From Archangium violaceum Cb vi76 (GTDB lineage Bacteria; Myxococcota; Myxococcia; Myxococcales; Myxococcaceae): 45,326 nt of DNA. How positions within the stretch are numbered: the stretch's first letter is position 1; each line of letters opens with the position of its first letter. The notes below the pieces were generated by a model. It was not told the origin of the DNA, did no database searches, and worked only from the letters and a program-made list of their open reading frames with translations. Location of the stretch: positions 1 through 45,326 of the forward strand of contig NZ_JPMI01000150.1 of NCBI RefSeq assembly GCF_000733295.1, given 5' to 3'. Below are positions 44,610-45,326 of the stretch, in pieces. A program made the translations under genes and the position numbers.

Positions 44610-45221
44610 ATGCGCTCCTTCCTTCTCTTCGTGCTGCTGCTCGGTGCGGTGACCGCGTGCCGCACCACCGCTCCCACCCAGGCGATCGACGCCTCGGCCC
44701 TGCCCGCGACTCCCGCCTCCGCCATCTCCGAGACCCAGCGGACGCTCGGGCCGGGAGACCTGGTGGACGTGCGCGTCTTCCAGGAGCCGGACCACTCGGG
44801 CGTGTGGGCCGTGTCCCCCGAGGGCACCATCGACTACCCGCTGTGTGGGAAGGTGCATCTGGCGGGACGGACCTCGGGCACCGCCGCGGACGCGCTGCGA
44901 GAGTGTCTTGCCCGCTACCTGCGCCGCCCCGAGGTGTCCGTCGCCATCCGCGAGTACAACTCGAAGAAGGTCTTCGTCTTCGGCGAGGTGCAGAAGCCGG
45001 GCACGTTCTCCTACGAGGAGGGCATGACCATCATCGAGGCGGTGACGATGGCGGGAGGCTTCACGAAGCTGGCCTCGCCCAACGGAACACAGGTAGCGAG
45101 GCAGGACGCGGGGCAGCAGATGAAGATCCGCGTGCCGGTGAAGGACATCCGCGACGGAGCGGAGAAGAACTTCGCCCTGCGGCCAGGTGACATCGTCTAC
45201 GTGCCGGAGAGTTTCTTCTAA
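44610..45221 (+). CDS. Polysaccharide export (OPX) lipoprotein, WzaB-like short class
   Basis: ATG at 44610 gives 203 residues (a GTG one codon earlier is possible). The lipoprotein signal [13 protein letters not shown] gives Cys17. The Poly_export domain (about 45-130) reads [39 protein letters not shown] and [25 protein letters not shown]-like module follows ([21 protein letters not shown]). It ends at [11 protein letters not shown] without the C-terminal alpha-helical barrel of E. coli Wza, so it cannot span the outer membrane alone and needs a barrel partner, here encoded directly upstream. It probably exports a biosurfactant-type polysaccharide. Confidence 0.88.
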   Translation: MRSFLLFVLLLGAVTACRTTAPTQAIDASALPATPASAISETQRTLGPGDLVDVRVFQEPDHSGVWAVSPEGTIDYPLCGKVHLAGRTSGTAADALRECLARYLRRPEVSVAIREYNSKKVFVFGEVQKPGTFSYEEGMTIIEAVTMAGGFTKLASPNGTQVARQDAGQQMKIRVPVKDIRDGAEKNFALRPGDIVYVPESFF

Positions 45222-45224
45222 TTT

Positions 45225-45258
45225 CCCCTCGCCCTCCGGGAGAGGGACGGGGTGAGGG
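45225..45258. repeat. Imperfect palindrome after the OPX gene, REP-like
   Basis: CCCTCGCCCTCCGGGAGAGG followed by GACGGGGTGAGGG forms an imperfect stem (CCCTCgCCC with GGGgTGAGGG) starting four bases after the OPX stop. Text of this kind (CCCTC..CCGGGAGAGGG..GGGGTGAGGG) is found scattered between genes in many high-GC proteobacteria. It may act as a terminator; there is no U-tract. The remaining 68 bases to the window end show no gene. Confidence 0.5.
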
Positions 45259-45326
45259 TGCCACGCATCCCGGGTTGAACCCTCTGTCCACACTGGGGGC
45301 CACGGATTGAAGAACAGGCCCGGATA

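Overview
The window is chromosomal DNA from a myxobacterium, most likely of the Cystobacterineae (Myxococcus/Archangium/Cystobacter side). The grounds are the very high GC content with GC-rich third codon positions, the mglBA polarity genes, several Hanks-type Ser/Thr kinases with TPR or AgmX/PglI-type tails, the DUF2381 and SitA-type lipoprotein families, and many envelope TPR proteins. No insertion sequence, phage gene or CRISPR array was seen.

Left end (1-5.8 kb), accessory: a decayed patch in which an XRE-type HTH start, a kinase lacking its N-lobe and a DUF2381 tail are joined in three reading frames. It is followed by a SitA-type AHH-nuclease lipoprotein toxin with its Imm11/SUFU immunity protein. 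Next come a gene-poor stretch with a terminator and a perfect palindrome, and a minus-strand DUF1775 copper-protein/lipoprotein pair.

5.9-16.6 kb: a transmembrane kinase with kinesin-light-chain-like TPRs; a convergent minus-strand surface-glycan set (FAD oxidoreductase, GT2, polysaccharide deacetylase); and a 1432-residue protein with a zinc ribbon, GYF-like domain, one membrane segment and TPRs.

16.6-24.1 kb, housekeeping: serS with four tRNA-Ser genes (TGA, GCT, CGA, GGA), tRNA-Arg(ACG) directly before tadA, the 4.5S RNA gene with a strong terminator, a minus-strand GT22 mannosyltransferase-like gene, dnaX (tau tail in the +1 frame), ybaB-like and recR.

24.1-29.5 kb: a minus-strand operon encoding a surface/periplasmic Ig-like repeat protein, a FecR-type lipoprotein and a transmembrane Ser/Thr kinase with an AgmX/PglI-type C-terminal domain.

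29.8-45.2 kb, the most interesting part: mglB-mglA; two exported coiled-coil/TPR proteins; a lower-GC pair of lipoproteins that looks inserted; a four-gene operon with the order and architecture of the gliding/spore-coat module GltD-E-F-G; a cyclic-nucleotide-binding protein; a small exported coiled-coil protein; and a beta-barrel plus short OPX lipoprotein pair resembling WzpB-WzaB of biosurfactant polysaccharide export. Polarity GTPase, trans-envelope scaffold and polysaccharide exporter therefore sit side by side, which suggests a polarity-controlled envelope or secretion machine. The barrel gene is split by a frameshift at a run of eight C.
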